Below, one piece after another: positions 25,862 through 34,232 of a stretch of 64,000 bases of DNA. The translations under genes were made by a program, and so were the position numbers. This DNA comes from Paraburkholderia lacunae (GTDB lineage Bacteria; Pseudomonadota; Gammaproteobacteria; Burkholderiales; Burkholderiaceae), in NCBI RefSeq assembly GCF_003353175.1, contig NZ_QHKS01000031.1, forward strand, positions 1-64,000, written 5' to 3'. Each line of letters opens with the position of its first letter. Position 1 is the first letter of the stretch. The notes under the pieces were generated by a model, which saw only the letters and a list, made by a program, of their open reading frames with translations, ran no database searches and had not been told where the DNA came from.

Positions 25862-26797
25862 TCAGCCCGAACAGAACTCGTTCGCGCGTGCCTGCTGCGC
25901 TTGCCGGCGTGCACCACCAAACACGTGCTCGACGATTTCCGGCGAATAGCGATAGTTCCACCTCAGTTCGGCGCCCGGTTCGATCTCGCGTCGGGCAAAG
26001 AACGCGCGGATCGAGAAGTGCCGGCCGCAGCGTGACGACGCATCGAACGTCAGCGCCTCCATGTTGTAGCCGTCGTCATCGGCCTGGGCAACCGGCGCGC
26101 CTTCGGCGTCGTACGCGAGGGACGTGTTCGCCATCGCCAGAATGTTCTCGCCATCGATAAAAGCGACGGCATTGTCCGAATTCGCGCTCAGCACGAACGA
26201 TTCCTCCACGCAGGAAAAAAACATCGCCGCGCTCATGAGCCGGCCGCCATAGACGCCGAGACATTCGCCCGCGCGGATCGCCCGCGCCGCGAACGCGCCG
26301 CGCTCGCCAATGAGCGTGTGCTCGCGCGCATCGCGCAGGTCAGCGGGGCCGATCGTGCGGCAGTACATGGCGTTTGCATAGGCATCGGCGCGCGCGCGGT
26401 CAGGCAGACCCGGATCGATATAGCGCTGCACCGCGGCGAGATGCGAGTCCGCTGTCGCATTCGGCGCCTGCTTCGAGCGCAACGCGACGATGTAAACGGG
26501 ATTCGACAACTCGTCGCGATACGGATAGCGGGCGTCTATTTGCGGCGAGTACGGCAGACGCGGAATCGCATGATCGTGTTTGAACGCTTCGAAGGCTTCG
26601 CGCAGCGACTGCATGGCCTGGTCCGCGACGAGGGCGTCGTCGGCCAGCAACTCGTCGATTTGCGCCTTCATCGCGGGCACGATATCGAAGATGGCTTCGT
26701 GCCGCGCCACCAGTCCCGGCATGCGCCCCGCCTCTGCAATGCGCTCGCGAATCGTGTCGACAAGCGCTTGCGCGCGCGGTTGGATCGTTACAGTCAT
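25862..26797 (-). CDS. SET-domain protein, candidate nucleomodulin effector
   Basis: The 311-residue protein has a helical N-terminal half and a C-terminal SET-like methyltransferase domain (about 160-290). GERGAFAARAIRAGECLGVYGG (164-185) is the opening SET motif, which binds S-adenosylmethionine in the family. NSDNAVAFIDGENILAMANTS and GYNMEALTF stand at the usual NHS-like core, and PGAELRWNYRYS (274-285) matches the closing GEELxxxY motif with its tyrosine. SET-domain effectors of Burkholderia thailandensis (BtSET) and Legionella methylate host histones, so a host-nuclear role is plausible but unproven. Start 26797 follows GCGAGGCCCG; an ATG at 26833 is an alternative. A perfect hrpII box at 26889-26912 supports HrpB control. 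Confidence 0.78.
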   Translation of the reverse strand: MTVTIQPRAQALVDTIRERIAEAGRMPGLVARHEAIFDIVPAMKAQIDELLADDALVADQAMQSLREAFEAFKHDHAIPRLPYSPQIDARYPYRDELSNPVYIVALRSKQAPNATADSHLAAVQRYIDPGLPDRARADAYANAMYCRTIGPADLRDAREHTLIGERGAFAARAIRAGECLGVYGGRLMSAAMFFSCVEESFVLSANSDNAVAFIDGENILAMANTSLAYDAEGAPVAQADDDGYNMEALTFDASSRCGRHFSIRAFFARREIEPGAELRWNYRYSPEIVEHVFGGARRQAQQARANEFCSG

Positions 26798-26888
26798 CGG
26801 GCCTCGCTTTGCCGTATCCGGCTGGAATTGCATGTCTATGGATAGCGTGACATTAGCCAGGACCGCCCTCGTTCGCGCGGGACGACGG

Positions 26889-26912
26889 CGAAACCGGTGC
26901 GCCGGCAGCGAA
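26889..26912 (-). promoter_or_regulatory. hrpII box for the SET-domain gene
   Basis: Exact TTCG-N16-TTCG on the minus strand, 91 bases before the start at 26797. A possible -10 (CTATCC) is about 34 bases downstream. Confidence 0.8.
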
Positions 26913-26925
26913 GTCAGCGCGGCGC

Positions 26926-26949
26926 TTCGTTTGCGGCGCCATGGTGTCG
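26926..26949 (+). promoter_or_regulatory. Imperfect hrpII box for the J-domain-like gene
   Basis: TTCG-N16-GTCG, one mismatch, 115 bases before the start at 27065. TACGCT at 26983-26988 lies 33 bases downstream, identical in sequence and spacing to the -10 of the harpin promoter (37649-37654). Confidence 0.5.
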
Positions 26950-27064
26950 CCGCGCGCGCCTGGCGCGCGGGCCGCGCGGGTCTACGCTCCGATATCCGCG
27001 CGAGCCGCAGACCGGCCGCTCATCACATCGCGAATGTGCGCATCCGCGGCACAAGGAGCATCCG

Positions 27065-28405
27065 ATGCCCGATCGAATCACTTCCTCGCCCAGCATTTCC
27101 ACCGTCGATAGACCGGACGCCCAGCCGGCACGGGACCACGCCGCCGGGCGAGGCAATCGGCCTTCGCGCGCCTTGAGCGCCGGCTTGCAGGAAGGGCCGG
27201 GAAGCGCGTCTTCGTTGCAGAGGCGAACCCCGGGTGCGCCCGCGCCGCGCACGTTGCGGCGCACGCTGTCGCACAGCGACATCACCGATCGCGTCGCCGC
27301 CTTTTCGCGCCGCTTTCGGGAGGACCAGGAAACACCGCCCGCCGCGCGCTTCAGCATCACGCACGCGCGTGATGTGCAGGAGCGGCCGGCGGTTCCACCG
27401 CAGAGGGACACGGCGGTGGAGACCCCGGCAACGGCGTCGGCGGCCGGCAGCGCAAGCAATCCGCAGAACGCGACCGGCATCGCAAGCGAGACGAGCGCGA
27501 CAAGACCGGAGACCACGGCAACCACGCATGCCGCGCCCGAGCAAACCACTGCCGGCTCACATGAGCCGCAGAGCGGCCACGGCGCCCCCGCCCATCCGTA
27601 TGCGGTCCCGTATTTCGTTCCGAATCCGGGACCGAGTTATGCGTCTTACGCGTCCCATGCGTACGCGCCGCACATGCAACCATGGGCGGCACCCTACCAC
27701 GCGCCCTATTATTCGAACTGGAACTGGACGGCCCAGCAGACGCATCCCGCAACGGCATCCGCGTTTTCACCACACGGATACGCGGCCTACACGCAACCGC
27801 AGCACTGGCAACCGCAGCCAAGCTGGAGCATGCCGTCCTATCACAGCCGGGTAGTCGGCGCAAACAGCCGGTTCGGCTTCACATACGGCTCCGGCGACGG
27901 TCCCGTCGGCAAACAGATGCACATCGGTTTCCATTTCAACGGCCGCTTTCGCACGCTAAGCTTCGGCCTCTATCCGAGCGCGTCGCGGCCGTTCTTCGTG
28001 TCGACTCACAGCGGCCGCATGAACGCGATGCCGCCACCTGTCTGGCCGTCGTCGGCCCCTTGGCACACGCCGCCCGCGTATCACTACGGGCTCGCCGCGC
28101 ATGGCTATCATGCGGCTTACGCCGCAAGCGGAGCGGCGGCTCAGGGCCAACCGGCGCAGGTCGCAGATCACCCCGGCAGTGCAAGCCCGGTGCGCCCGTG
28201 GCACACGGTCCTCGGTGTGCCGCAGGAGCACGCGACACTTGAGCTCGTGATGCAACGCTACAACCTCAAGAAACGACTGCTGAACCCGACGACTGCCCAC
28301 GGCAAGGTGGCGCTCCTCGAACTGCAGGCGGCCTATCGGAGCGCACTGGAGACGCTCGCCGCTCGCGGGCCGGAGCAAGCGCCGCCGCGAAGGACTGCAG
28401 GCTGA
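27065..28405 (+). CDS. Candidate effector with degenerate C-terminal J domain (HopI1-like layout)
   Basis: A 446-residue protein. The first 170 residues are disordered. Residues about 180-375 are rich in Pro, His, Tyr, Ala and Gln (HAYAPHMQPWAAPYHAPYY and similar). The last 70 residues align with a J domain: PWHTVLGVPQEHATLELVMQ matches helix I/II, and LLELQAAYRSALETL matches helix III. The essential HPD loop is NPT (about 407-409), so stimulation of an Hsp70 ATPase should be lost or altered. HopI1 of Pseudomonas syringae has the same order (P/Q-rich repeats, then a J domain) but keeps HPD. Start 27065 follows AAGGAGCATCCG. An imperfect hrpII box lies at 26926. Confidence 0.7.
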   Translation: MPDRITSSPSISTVDRPDAQPARDHAAGRGNRPSRALSAGLQEGPGSASSLQRRTPGAPAPRTLRRTLSHSDITDRVAAFSRRFREDQETPPAARFSITHARDVQERPAVPPQRDTAVETPATASAAGSASNPQNATGIASETSATRPETTATTHAAPEQTTAGSHEPQSGHGAPAHPYAVPYFVPNPGPSYASYASHAYAPHMQPWAAPYHAPYYSNWNWTAQQTHPATASAFSPHGYAAYTQPQHWQPQPSWSMPSYHSRVVGANSRFGFTYGSGDGPVGKQMHIGFHFNGRFRTLSFGLYPSASRPFFVSTHSGRMNAMPPPVWPSSAPWHTPPAYHYGLAAHGYHAAYAASGAAAQGQPAQVADHPGSASPVRPWHTVLGVPQEHATLELVMQRYNLKKRLLNPTTAHGKVALLELQAAYRSALETLAARGPEQAPPRRTAG

Positions 28406-28445
28406 AGCTCGCCGCTTCATTCATCGGTGCAGACCTCAAGACGAG

Positions 28446-28471
28446 AAAAAGCGCCTCGCGGGGCGCTTTTT
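28446..28471. terminator. Bidirectional rho-independent terminator
   Basis: AAAAAGCGCC, a six-base loop, then GGCGCTTTTT forms a 10-bp stem with A and T tracts on either side, so it can end transcription in both directions. It sits between the convergent J-domain-like gene (plus) and the amidohydrolase-like gene (minus). Confidence 0.85.
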
Positions 28472-28514
28472 CCACACACGTTGGCCGACGCGAGCGCCGG
28501 CAGCCAGACAATGC

Positions 28515-30242
28515 TCAGTGCGCCGCGGCGTCCAGCGGGCGCCCGGTGAGATCGACACCTGCGTTCGCATATGCTTCGTCACGCGCGGCGCGCAAGGCAT
28601 CCGGGTTAATGTGCGGACCGTCATTGACCCGACCGTCGCCCGACGAACGCAAGCCCTTTTCCACGAAATCCCGGGTCAACACATGCTGTTCGAAAGCACG
28701 CACCTTCGGACGCGCCTCCGTAATCACGCGATCGTAGTTGCCCGTCTTCACCGCGACGCGCGCTTCCGGCGTCAGTTTGTCGAGCAGCGGCTTATACATG
28801 TTGCCGGTTTCCGCCCAGGTGTCCTTCACCTGCGGATTGAGCGCGTCCGAGCCGAACAGGAAACGGTCCGGAAACTCATTGATGAGCGCCGCCCACGCAT
28901 GCACGGATTCGTGATCCGGCACCTCGGTGCCGTCGGGCTGCGTCTTCATGACGATCTGACGCGCCACGCGCGACCACGAAATGTCGATGTGAATGTGGCT
29001 CATCTTCGGATCGGAGAGGATCGTGCGCAGATTGTTCGCGTGGTCGATCGGCTTGCGCACGAAGCGTCCGATACCTCCGCAATGCGCCCAGATCAGCGTG
29101 GTCTTGCTGGTCTCCGGCGACGCAAAAAGCTTCTTGAGGTCATTCAGATACTGCGGCTGGCCGATGCCATTGGCTCGCTGGTTCGCCGTCGAATCGACGT
29201 CGCAATGCAGCACCACCGGCATGCCGATCACGCCGGCCGTCGCCACCAGATGCTTGAATGACTGCACGTTGTTAGTGAGATTCGCCTGGCGCGATCCCTC
29301 GTATTGCTGCTGCACCAGTTCCTTGTGGATCGTCACTTCGCCCACGCCGGTAAACATGCCCGGGTGCGTCGCGAGCTTCAGGAGCAGCGCTTGCGGACTC
29401 AGCGGCGAACCCAGGTGCAGGCCGGTCACCATCGGATCCAGGCGATCGCGCTCGGCATGAGAGAGCTGTGCGATCTGCATGAACAACGCGGTGTCGGCAT
29501 CCACCTGCTGGTTCAGCATCAAGTGCGCGCCTTGCGTGATTTCCTTCTCGACACCCTGCGTCAACTCATGCGGCTGGATGTTGGTGTACTTCTGCTGCAC
29601 GTAGTACGACTCGGCGGGAATGTTGTTGTGGTTCGGCGCGTGGGCGTGCTCGTCATGGCTGCCGCACGGCATCACGTCGGTCGGAATCGGCGACATCACG
29701 GTGCGGTGGATGCCAACTTCGTCCATCATCTTCAACATCTCGCGCGGCACCATGCCCTGCTGCACGTAATTCGTCGGGTGGAAGTGCGAATCGGACATCC
29801 AGTCGCCGGTGGCGTTGCGGCTCGCGTGCGCATTCTCCAGCGGGTGCTGCGCCATGGTGTCGACGGTGGCGGTCAGCATGGCGGACAGTTCAGGCGTGCC
29901 GCGCAGAGCCTGCGAAACCGCGCGCTTCTGCCCCGCTGCGCCAGGCCCTGCGGGAGACACGTCGAAGCCTCGCACCGACACGCTGTTGTCGTCGAAAAAG
30001 CGGGTGTGAGCGCGCAGCAGCTTGTCCGCGCCGGCCCGCACCGGCGGATTGGCGCTCTCGCCACCGCCGGTTGCGGCGCGTTTGGGCGCCGACGGCTGCG
30101 GGCTCCCCGTGCCGCCTAGCGACGTTGCGCCGCGCTTGCGCGAAGTGCCGCCGCGACGCGCGGCGGATTCGCCGGTGCCGGACGAGCCGGCCTCCGAGGT
30201 GTGATCGGTCGCTGACGTGTGAGCCGAATTGATGCGAGTCAT
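28515..30242 (-). CDS. Candidate T3SS effector with amidohydrolase-type TIM barrel
   Basis: The 575-residue product has a disordered, Ser/Gly/Arg-rich N-terminus (1-70) and then a metal-dependent hydrolase barrel. Ligand positions of the amidohydrolase superfamily are all present: HxH in SDSHFHPTNY (H153, H155), an acid in GVGEVTIHKEL (E302), H346 in VVLHCDVDS, H387 in LIWAHCGG and D466 in FLFGSDALNP. The enzyme is therefore probably active on an unknown ester, amide or related bond. Start 30242 follows TTGGAGAAAAAC; an ATG at 30254 has no site. The box at 30321-30344 (perfect hrpII) argues that this is a secreted protein rather than a metabolic enzyme. Confidence 0.78.
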   Translation of the reverse strand: MTRINSAHTSATDHTSEAGSSGTGESAARRGGTSRKRGATSLGGTGSPQPSAPKRAATGGGESANPPVRAGADKLLRAHTRFFDDNSVSVRGFDVSPAGPGAAGQKRAVSQALRGTPELSAMLTATVDTMAQHPLENAHASRNATGDWMSDSHFHPTNYVQQGMVPREMLKMMDEVGIHRTVMSPIPTDVMPCGSHDEHAHAPNHNNIPAESYYVQQKYTNIQPHELTQGVEKEITQGAHLMLNQQVDADTALFMQIAQLSHAERDRLDPMVTGLHLGSPLSPQALLLKLATHPGMFTGVGEVTIHKELVQQQYEGSRQANLTNNVQSFKHLVATAGVIGMPVVLHCDVDSTANQRANGIGQPQYLNDLKKLFASPETSKTTLIWAHCGGIGRFVRKPIDHANNLRTILSDPKMSHIHIDISWSRVARQIVMKTQPDGTEVPDHESVHAWAALINEFPDRFLFGSDALNPQVKDTWAETGNMYKPLLDKLTPEARVAVKTGNYDRVITEARPKVRAFEQHVLTRDFVEKGLRSSGDGRVNDGPHINPDALRAARDEAYANAGVDLTGRPLDAAAH

Positions 30243-30320
30243 GTTTTTCTCCAAGAGAGTTTCAGGGTGGCGCGCGAAAGCATGCTAGGCGCCTCCCGGC
30301 GCCCTCCTTTGCGGTTGCAG

Positions 30321-30344
30321 CGAAACATGGCATCCCTTAACGAA
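30321..30344 (-). promoter_or_regulatory. hrpII box for the amidohydrolase-like gene
   Basis: Exact TTCG-N16-TTCG on the minus strand, 78 bases before the start. TAGCAT (minus strand, 30282-30287) lies 34 bases downstream as -10, the same hexamer and spacing as at 25150-25155. Confidence 0.82.
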
Positions 30345-30424
30345 ACCCCACGAAACGCCGACGCAACCCTGCGCAACTTCACGCAAACCTGTGCAGACTC
30401 ATCGATATCCGGCCCTTCGACACC

Positions 30425-33400
30425 TCACGCTTTCGAGCGCAGCAGTTCACGCTGCGCGAGCACGCTTGCGGAAGCGACGCCGCCGATCGGCGTAATCACG
30501 CCCGGTGTGCTGTGCACACGTCCCGCCACTTCGTTGACCGCGATCCGCTCCGGGAGCCACGACGCGCGCTCGCGCAGCATGGCGTCGAGCGGACGCGACC
30601 AGTCCTCGCCTTTGCCGCCCGCGGTTTGCGCGGCGGCGTCGTGCATGCGTTCGAGCGCGCGATAGACGTCGCCGCGCCGCGCGTGCTCCGGCTTCAGGCG
30701 GCGCCGCACGAGGAACGTGTGATTGGAGCGCTGATGGCTCCGCAGCATCGCGAGGTCCGCGTTCAGCTTGACGACAGCCGTCGGATAGTCGCAGTTGTGG
30801 CTGTTCCGGTACATCTCGATCCATTCTTCGCGCGAACTGTTGACTGCCGCGATGAAGGCGTTGAACGACGCGAACTGCTGGTCCGCGTAGCAGCCGCGAT
30901 TGAGCAGCCGCCCTTCGCGCTCCGGCAGCATCACGCGCGCTGCGACGAGCCGCTCCGGCAGCGCGCCGCCGATCCCGAGCGGCGACGCGCCTGGCAGCCC
31001 GCCCGTCAGGTCGCCCTTATGCCAGGCGGGGCCGACGCCGGCCGTGCCCTGCATGGAGACGCGCATGCTCGAGGTCACGGTTCGGCGGTCGTAGCGGAGC
31101 GAACCGGTTGCCTCGTTGACGGCCGTGTCGTTACGGCTGTTCAGGTCCACGGTCACCGTGCCGTCGAGCCCGAAAGTGCCGCGTGCCGTCGCCTGGGGTC
31201 CGGCCACCGACGCGCCTCCCGTTGCCTGAATACTCTGGCGAGATGCCTTGGTCCTACCGTCCTGCCAGCCGATCGAAATATCGGTGCGCTCGCCGATGCG
31301 CTCGGCAAGGCGCTCGAACAGCGAGGTTTCGGCGCCCTTTTTGCGCACCGGTTCGCGCGCTTCCTCGAACAGAAAGTCGACCATGTCGAGCACGGTTTCG
31401 GTGGTGCGCGGATCGTCGTACTTCATCGCGACCCAGTCGAGGTTCTCGTCGGTAAGACGCTCGCGGGCGACGCGGATCATCACGCCACGCGGCTCGCGCA
31501 ATTCGCGATCGACCGGCGCGATGCGCAGCGAGCCGCCTAGGCGCAAGCCGCAGAGCCAGTCGAGACGCCTGGCGTAGCCGATGCGGGCGCCCACCTTTAG
31601 CTGCGAGCGCTTGCTGTGTTCCGTGCCGATGAAGATATCGAAGCCGACGTTATTGCGCTGCAGGGTCACGAGGGCTCGGCGGCCGCGGTAATGCCCAAGC
31701 GTGAGTTCGCCCCCGACCGGCAAGTGGTGATGCAGCCCTTTGGTGGCCGACACCGAAAGACCGCGCGTGCTGAAGCCGTAGCGCGCACCGTCCGCGAAAG
31801 CGACCTGGGTCGATTGCTGCAGATCGGTGATCAACTGACGCAGCACGGTTCTGACTTCCTCGCGGCCCAATCGCTCGGGCTTGAGCGGCTTGGCGTCACC
31901 GACTTTCTCGGCGTGAGCAAGCGCGGTTTTCACGTCTTGCCATCGATGCACCTGAAAGCGCTTCGCGCAGTCGCGCAACGCGCCGAGGTCGAGCAGTGAA
32001 GGAGCCTCGTCGCGTTGCGCAACGCCCGGCACCGGCTCGCGATTTTCCAGCGCGGCCCTGGTAGCTTCGTCCAATTCGAGATCGCCGATGTGCGCCGCGG
32101 GCCGCGCGGCAATCGCCTCCAGCGCCGCCGCCGCGCCTTCACGCGCTCGCGCCTCAGGACCATCCGGCGCGCCGAGCGCGAGACGCGGGCTGCGCAGCGA
32201 GGCGGCCAAAGTCGCGCTGGCCGCCTTGAGCGCGTCGGCGTAACGGGTCGCCTCTTTCGTGTACGACGCGAGCGCCGCGCTCGACGTGCCAAGCATCATG
32301 CCGCGCAACGCGGACTTCTTCATGCCGAACATGCGCTGAAAGAACCAGTTGGCCTTGTCGAGCCGCAATATCCCGCGCGTCACGAAACGGTTCAGCCGCG
32401 TTTGCGCCTGCTTCAGCGGGCTGCCTGGCGCGTCGCTGCGAAACTCCTGGCGCCACGCGAACAGCGCCGCGGCATCGCGCGGCGTGCTCGAGCCCGACAC
32501 CGCACGCAGCACGCGTGGCGCGAGGTTGCCTTTGTCGTCGACCGTGGCGTGCGCGGCGGCGAGCGCCGCATCGAGATCGGCGGGCGGCTCGGGCAACGCA
32601 TGCCACGCTTGCAGCAGCGCGAGCGCGGTCGCATTGTCGGCGCCCGATGCGTCGCTGCGGGTGAGGCTCTTCAGTACGTCGAAGCCCAGGTGGGTGTGCG
32701 CGAGCGAGCGGGCAATGCGCCACGCGTCTTCGTGCGCCTGATTGACCGGCTCGTGAGACGAAGTGGGATCTACCGCATTGGTCGTGCCAACCGTGCCGTG
32801 GTCGTGAGTGGTTTCGCCTGCGTCTTCCGACGTGATTTCTTCGGCGGACGCTTCGTCCGCATGGCTTACCCGGACAGGCTCGTCATTTAGCGGTGGCTGC
32901 TGTTCCGTCGTCGTGACATAGGGGCGCGCGGCGTTCGGGTCGAACGTCGCGGCCCGCTGCGCGATCTCTTCGATGCTCACCGCTTCCGGCAACGCCTGCA
33001 ATGCCGCCGCCGCGCGCGCCGGCTCGTTCGAGCCGAGCGCGGAGAGCACGGCATAGCCGAGCATCAGCGAAGGCGCGAATCGATGGGTGCTGTCCGTTAT
33101 GGATGAACCGGCTTGCTCGATGGCCTCGCCCGTGGCGGCGTGGACGGCCTCCGTTCGCTGCGCCGCCTGGGCTAGCAATGCGGACAGGGTGGCGACTGGA
33201 TCGGCAGGTGCTGGGTCGCTGTTCGGGGTGGTGCTGACGTCGTTGGGGTTGTTGTTGTTGTTCTCGTTGACGTCGTCGCTTCCGTTGACGTCGTTGCCCT
33301 CGTTGACGTTACCCTCGCTTGCCGTCCCCGCACTGCTGCCGCCCGCCGCGCCGAAGTACTCCCGCACCCAGCTATCCAGCCCTTCCCGATGATTCAGCCA

Positions 33401-33958
33401 GTGCTCGAGTTCGGCCGCATCGTGCGGGCGTCGGCTTGCGTGTGCCGCGTCGGCATTCGCCGACTTGTCCGCGCGCTTCGCCGTGAACTTGCCGATCGTC
33501 TTGGCCAGCATGCGCTGCGCCTTCGCCGCGCGCCGCTGGGCGGAGGCGCTCGTACCCGGCGCCGGGCCCGCCCTGCTCACCTCGCCCCAGTCGCCGGACG
33601 GATCGAGTGGGCGAGCCGGTTTCTGCGGCGCAATGCGCACAGCGTGTGCCGGAAAAGAGCGGCCGAACCTGTTCGCGCGCACGAACGGTATGCGCCACTC
33701 GGTTTCCACGAGCGCCCGGCGGTCCGTCGGCACCTTGGGTGTCGCGTACGGCGGACGGCTCAATCCAAGCAGGCTTTTGAAGCGCTCACGCGTGGCTGCG
33801 AAGCCTGCCTTGGCGCCCGCCCGCGCGCCCGGCGACGCGGGTTGCACGCCTGCTCCCGTCGACCCGATGGGACTCGCGGCCGGAGCAACTGTCGTCGACG
33901 AGCGCGGCGTTCCCCGCAGCATCGACGTCGCATTCCGCAACATGTTGGTAAACCGCAT
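30425..33958 (-). CDS. AWR-family (RipA-like) T3SS effector 1
   Basis: A 1177-residue protein. N-terminal 150 residues are basic and disordered; a Gly/Ser/Asn-rich linker with NVNEGNDVNGSDDVNENNNN lies near residue 225. Around residue 500, LFAWRQEFRSDAPGSPLKQAQTRLNRF contains the Ala-Trp-Arg triad that names the AWR family of Ralstonia, and FFQRMFGMKKSALRGMMLGTSS follows. A long beta-rich C-terminal half comes next. It is a paralog of the divergent gene at 34233 (shared WRxxF, PG, MFGxxKS blocks). Start 33958 is set by GGAGGAGGAAAC. A perfect hrpII box at 34018-34041 and GATAAT as -10 point to HrpB control. AWR proteins act inside host cells; the function of this one is unknown. Confidence 0.75.
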   Translation of the reverse strand: MRFTNMLRNATSMLRGTPRSSTTVAPAASPIGSTGAGVQPASPGARAGAKAGFAATRERFKSLLGLSRPPYATPKVPTDRRALVETEWRIPFVRANRFGRSFPAHAVRIAPQKPARPLDPSGDWGEVSRAGPAPGTSASAQRRAAKAQRMLAKTIGKFTAKRADKSANADAAHASRRPHDAAELEHWLNHREGLDSWVREYFGAAGGSSAGTASEGNVNEGNDVNGSDDVNENNNNNPNDVSTTPNSDPAPADPVATLSALLAQAAQRTEAVHAATGEAIEQAGSSITDSTHRFAPSLMLGYAVLSALGSNEPARAAAALQALPEAVSIEEIAQRAATFDPNAARPYVTTTEQQPPLNDEPVRVSHADEASAEEITSEDAGETTHDHGTVGTTNAVDPTSSHEPVNQAHEDAWRIARSLAHTHLGFDVLKSLTRSDASGADNATALALLQAWHALPEPPADLDAALAAAHATVDDKGNLAPRVLRAVSGSSTPRDAAALFAWRQEFRSDAPGSPLKQAQTRLNRFVTRGILRLDKANWFFQRMFGMKKSALRGMMLGTSSAALASYTKEATRYADALKAASATLAASLRSPRLALGAPDGPEARAREGAAAALEAIAARPAAHIGDLELDEATRAALENREPVPGVAQRDEAPSLLDLGALRDCAKRFQVHRWQDVKTALAHAEKVGDAKPLKPERLGREEVRTVLRQLITDLQQSTQVAFADGARYGFSTRGLSVSATKGLHHHLPVGGELTLGHYRGRRALVTLQRNNVGFDIFIGTEHSKRSQLKVGARIGYARRLDWLCGLRLGGSLRIAPVDRELREPRGVMIRVARERLTDENLDWVAMKYDDPRTTETVLDMVDFLFEEAREPVRKKGAETSLFERLAERIGERTDISIGWQDGRTKASRQSIQATGGASVAGPQATARGTFGLDGTVTVDLNSRNDTAVNEATGSLRYDRRTVTSSMRVSMQGTAGVGPAWHKGDLTGGLPGASPLGIGGALPERLVAARVMLPEREGRLLNRGCYADQQFASFNAFIAAVNSSREEWIEMYRNSHNCDYPTAVVKLNADLAMLRSHQRSNHTFLVRRRLKPEHARRGDVYRALERMHDAAAQTAGGKGEDWSRPLDAMLRERASWLPERIAVNEVAGRVHSTPGVITPIGGVASASVLAQRELLRSKA

Positions 33959-34017
33959 GTTTCCTCCTCCGATGCCGCTGATTATCGGGACTGCGTATGA
34001 CATGAGCGGCCAACCGG

Positions 34018-34041
34018 CGAAACCTTATCGACCGGAGCGAA
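34018..34041 (-). promoter_or_regulatory. hrpII box for AWR gene 1
   Basis: Exact TTCG-N16-TTCG on the minus strand, 59 bases before the start at 33958. GATAAT (minus strand, 33981-33986) is 32 bases downstream. The divergent AWR gene 2 lacks a perfect box in the same spacer. Confidence 0.83.
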
Positions 34042-34232
34042 ACCTTCGATCTTCCCCGCGATGGTCCGGTGAGTTCGCCGGCGCGCACTGCGTTTCGCTG
34101 CAACGGCAGCCGGGCCGCCGCATCTCGCGGCTACCCTGTCGATACCCCGGCACGCCCGCTCTCGCGCGCCACTTCGGCATCCGCGCAAGCCGCAGCGGCC
34201 TGCGTCCAATGGTCCACTTCATCTCAACGCCC

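Noticed and set aside
34074..34095. TTCG-N14-TTCG before AWR gene 2 as an hrpII box
   Set aside because: Spacing is two bases short of the consensus; TACCCT follows in about the right place, so it is noted in the AWR finding but not annotated.
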